Origin: Gyrodactylus bullatarudis | Lineage: Eukaryota; Platyhelminthes; Monogenea; Gyrodactylidea; Gyrodactylidae | Direction: 5' to 3' | DNA length: 64,000 nucleotides | Assembly (NCBI GenBank): GCA_012064415.1 | Contig: SSNU01000205.1 | Location: 229,786 to 293,785 of the forward strand | In this document: positions 63,511-64,000 of the stretch, in pieces | Position numbering within the stretch: the first letter of the stretch is position 1 | Layout: each line of letters starts with the position of its first letter | Notes under the pieces: model-generated | What the model was told of the DNA's origin: nothing | The model's database searches: none | The model's input: the letters and a program-made list of their open reading frames with translations, nothing else | Program-made: the position numbers and the translations under genes

Positions 63511-64000
63511 TATAAATTATAGAGGTAAATAAGATATGTAGTGATCTTAATGAAATTAATGAATATTAGTAATGAATATAATATAAATTATAGATAGATA
63601 GATATGGAATAATTTATGAAACCATCTTTTAATAATAATTTTGACTTGTTGAGAATATGATTCTGAACACAATGGATAAAATTTACCTATCCATACGATA
63701 AAAACTTTAGACCAAAGAAAATCAATTACTCTGATCGGTTAATATTCGAGTTAAATAAAAATTTTCTTCCTTTCAAAAGATTGTAAGCGTTTGAAAATCT
63801 TGTTGAAATCATAAAGAATATAAGAAAGAAAACCTAGACCTGACTTTTGAAAATAAGGAACATCATGGATAAGAAAGAAAGGATCATTTGATGAACAAAT
63901 CAAGAAGATATAATAGCAGAGTTATCTAAGAATCTAAAACAGTCATAATAGTATGCCTCACATCATTTTATTCATATTTCAATTGTGAAAATATATATGC
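63511..64000. other. Intronic stretch to the window edge
   Basis: Inside the nicotinic receptor gene; no M1-M3 exon seen. AT-rich with no supported feature. Confidence 0.55.

Noticed and set aside
1..64000. CRISPR array, bacterial operon, phage or riboswitch features
   Set aside because: The window is spliced metazoan DNA; no regularly spaced direct repeats or prokaryotic gene organisation were seen.

Overview
The window is AT-rich metazoan nuclear DNA. Genes are split by GT-AG introns, the proteins are animal families (ERG potassium channel, nicotinic receptor, CCT2, KANSL1, Josephin), and the repeats (Tc1, piggyBac, Ginger, tRNA-derived SINEs, hammerhead elements) fit an arthropod. The overall look suggests a parasitic copepod such as a sea louse (Caligidae, e.g. 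Lepeophtheirus or Caligus). The species is inferred; no sequence here proves it.

Layout. (1) 0-6.5 kb: repeats and an assembly gap. (2) 6.5-37.2 kb, plus strand: one ERG-type (KCNH, seizure-like) voltage-gated K+ channel gene. Its S1-S6, pore, C-linker, cyclic-nucleotide-binding-homology domain and C-terminal coil are spread over at least nine exons. Its long introns carry an intact Ginger integrase transposon, a broken Tc1, an intact Tc1 nested inside a dead piggyBac, hammerhead-ribozyme retroelements and foldback elements. (3) 42.2-53.0 kb: a compact island of eight genes that alternate strands: a small membrane protein (+), a GH19 chitinase-like secreted protein (-), KANSL1/NSL1 (+), CCT2 (-), Josephin deubiquitinase (+), and three related SANT/Myb-like nuclear proteins (-, +, -). 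Introns here are extremely short, several of 28-44 bp. (4) 54.7-64 kb, plus strand: the 5' part of a nicotinic acetylcholine receptor-like subunit, running off the right edge, with two possible signal-peptide first exons.

The genes are not an operon or pathway. The main themes are the contrast between two channel genes with TE-filled introns and a compact housekeeping island with near-minimal introns, and a set of hammerhead-ribozyme elements. The best of these is a 360-bp retrozyme-like insertion at 15.1-15.5 kb with an intact ribozyme core, terminal direct repeats and a 10-bp target-site duplication.
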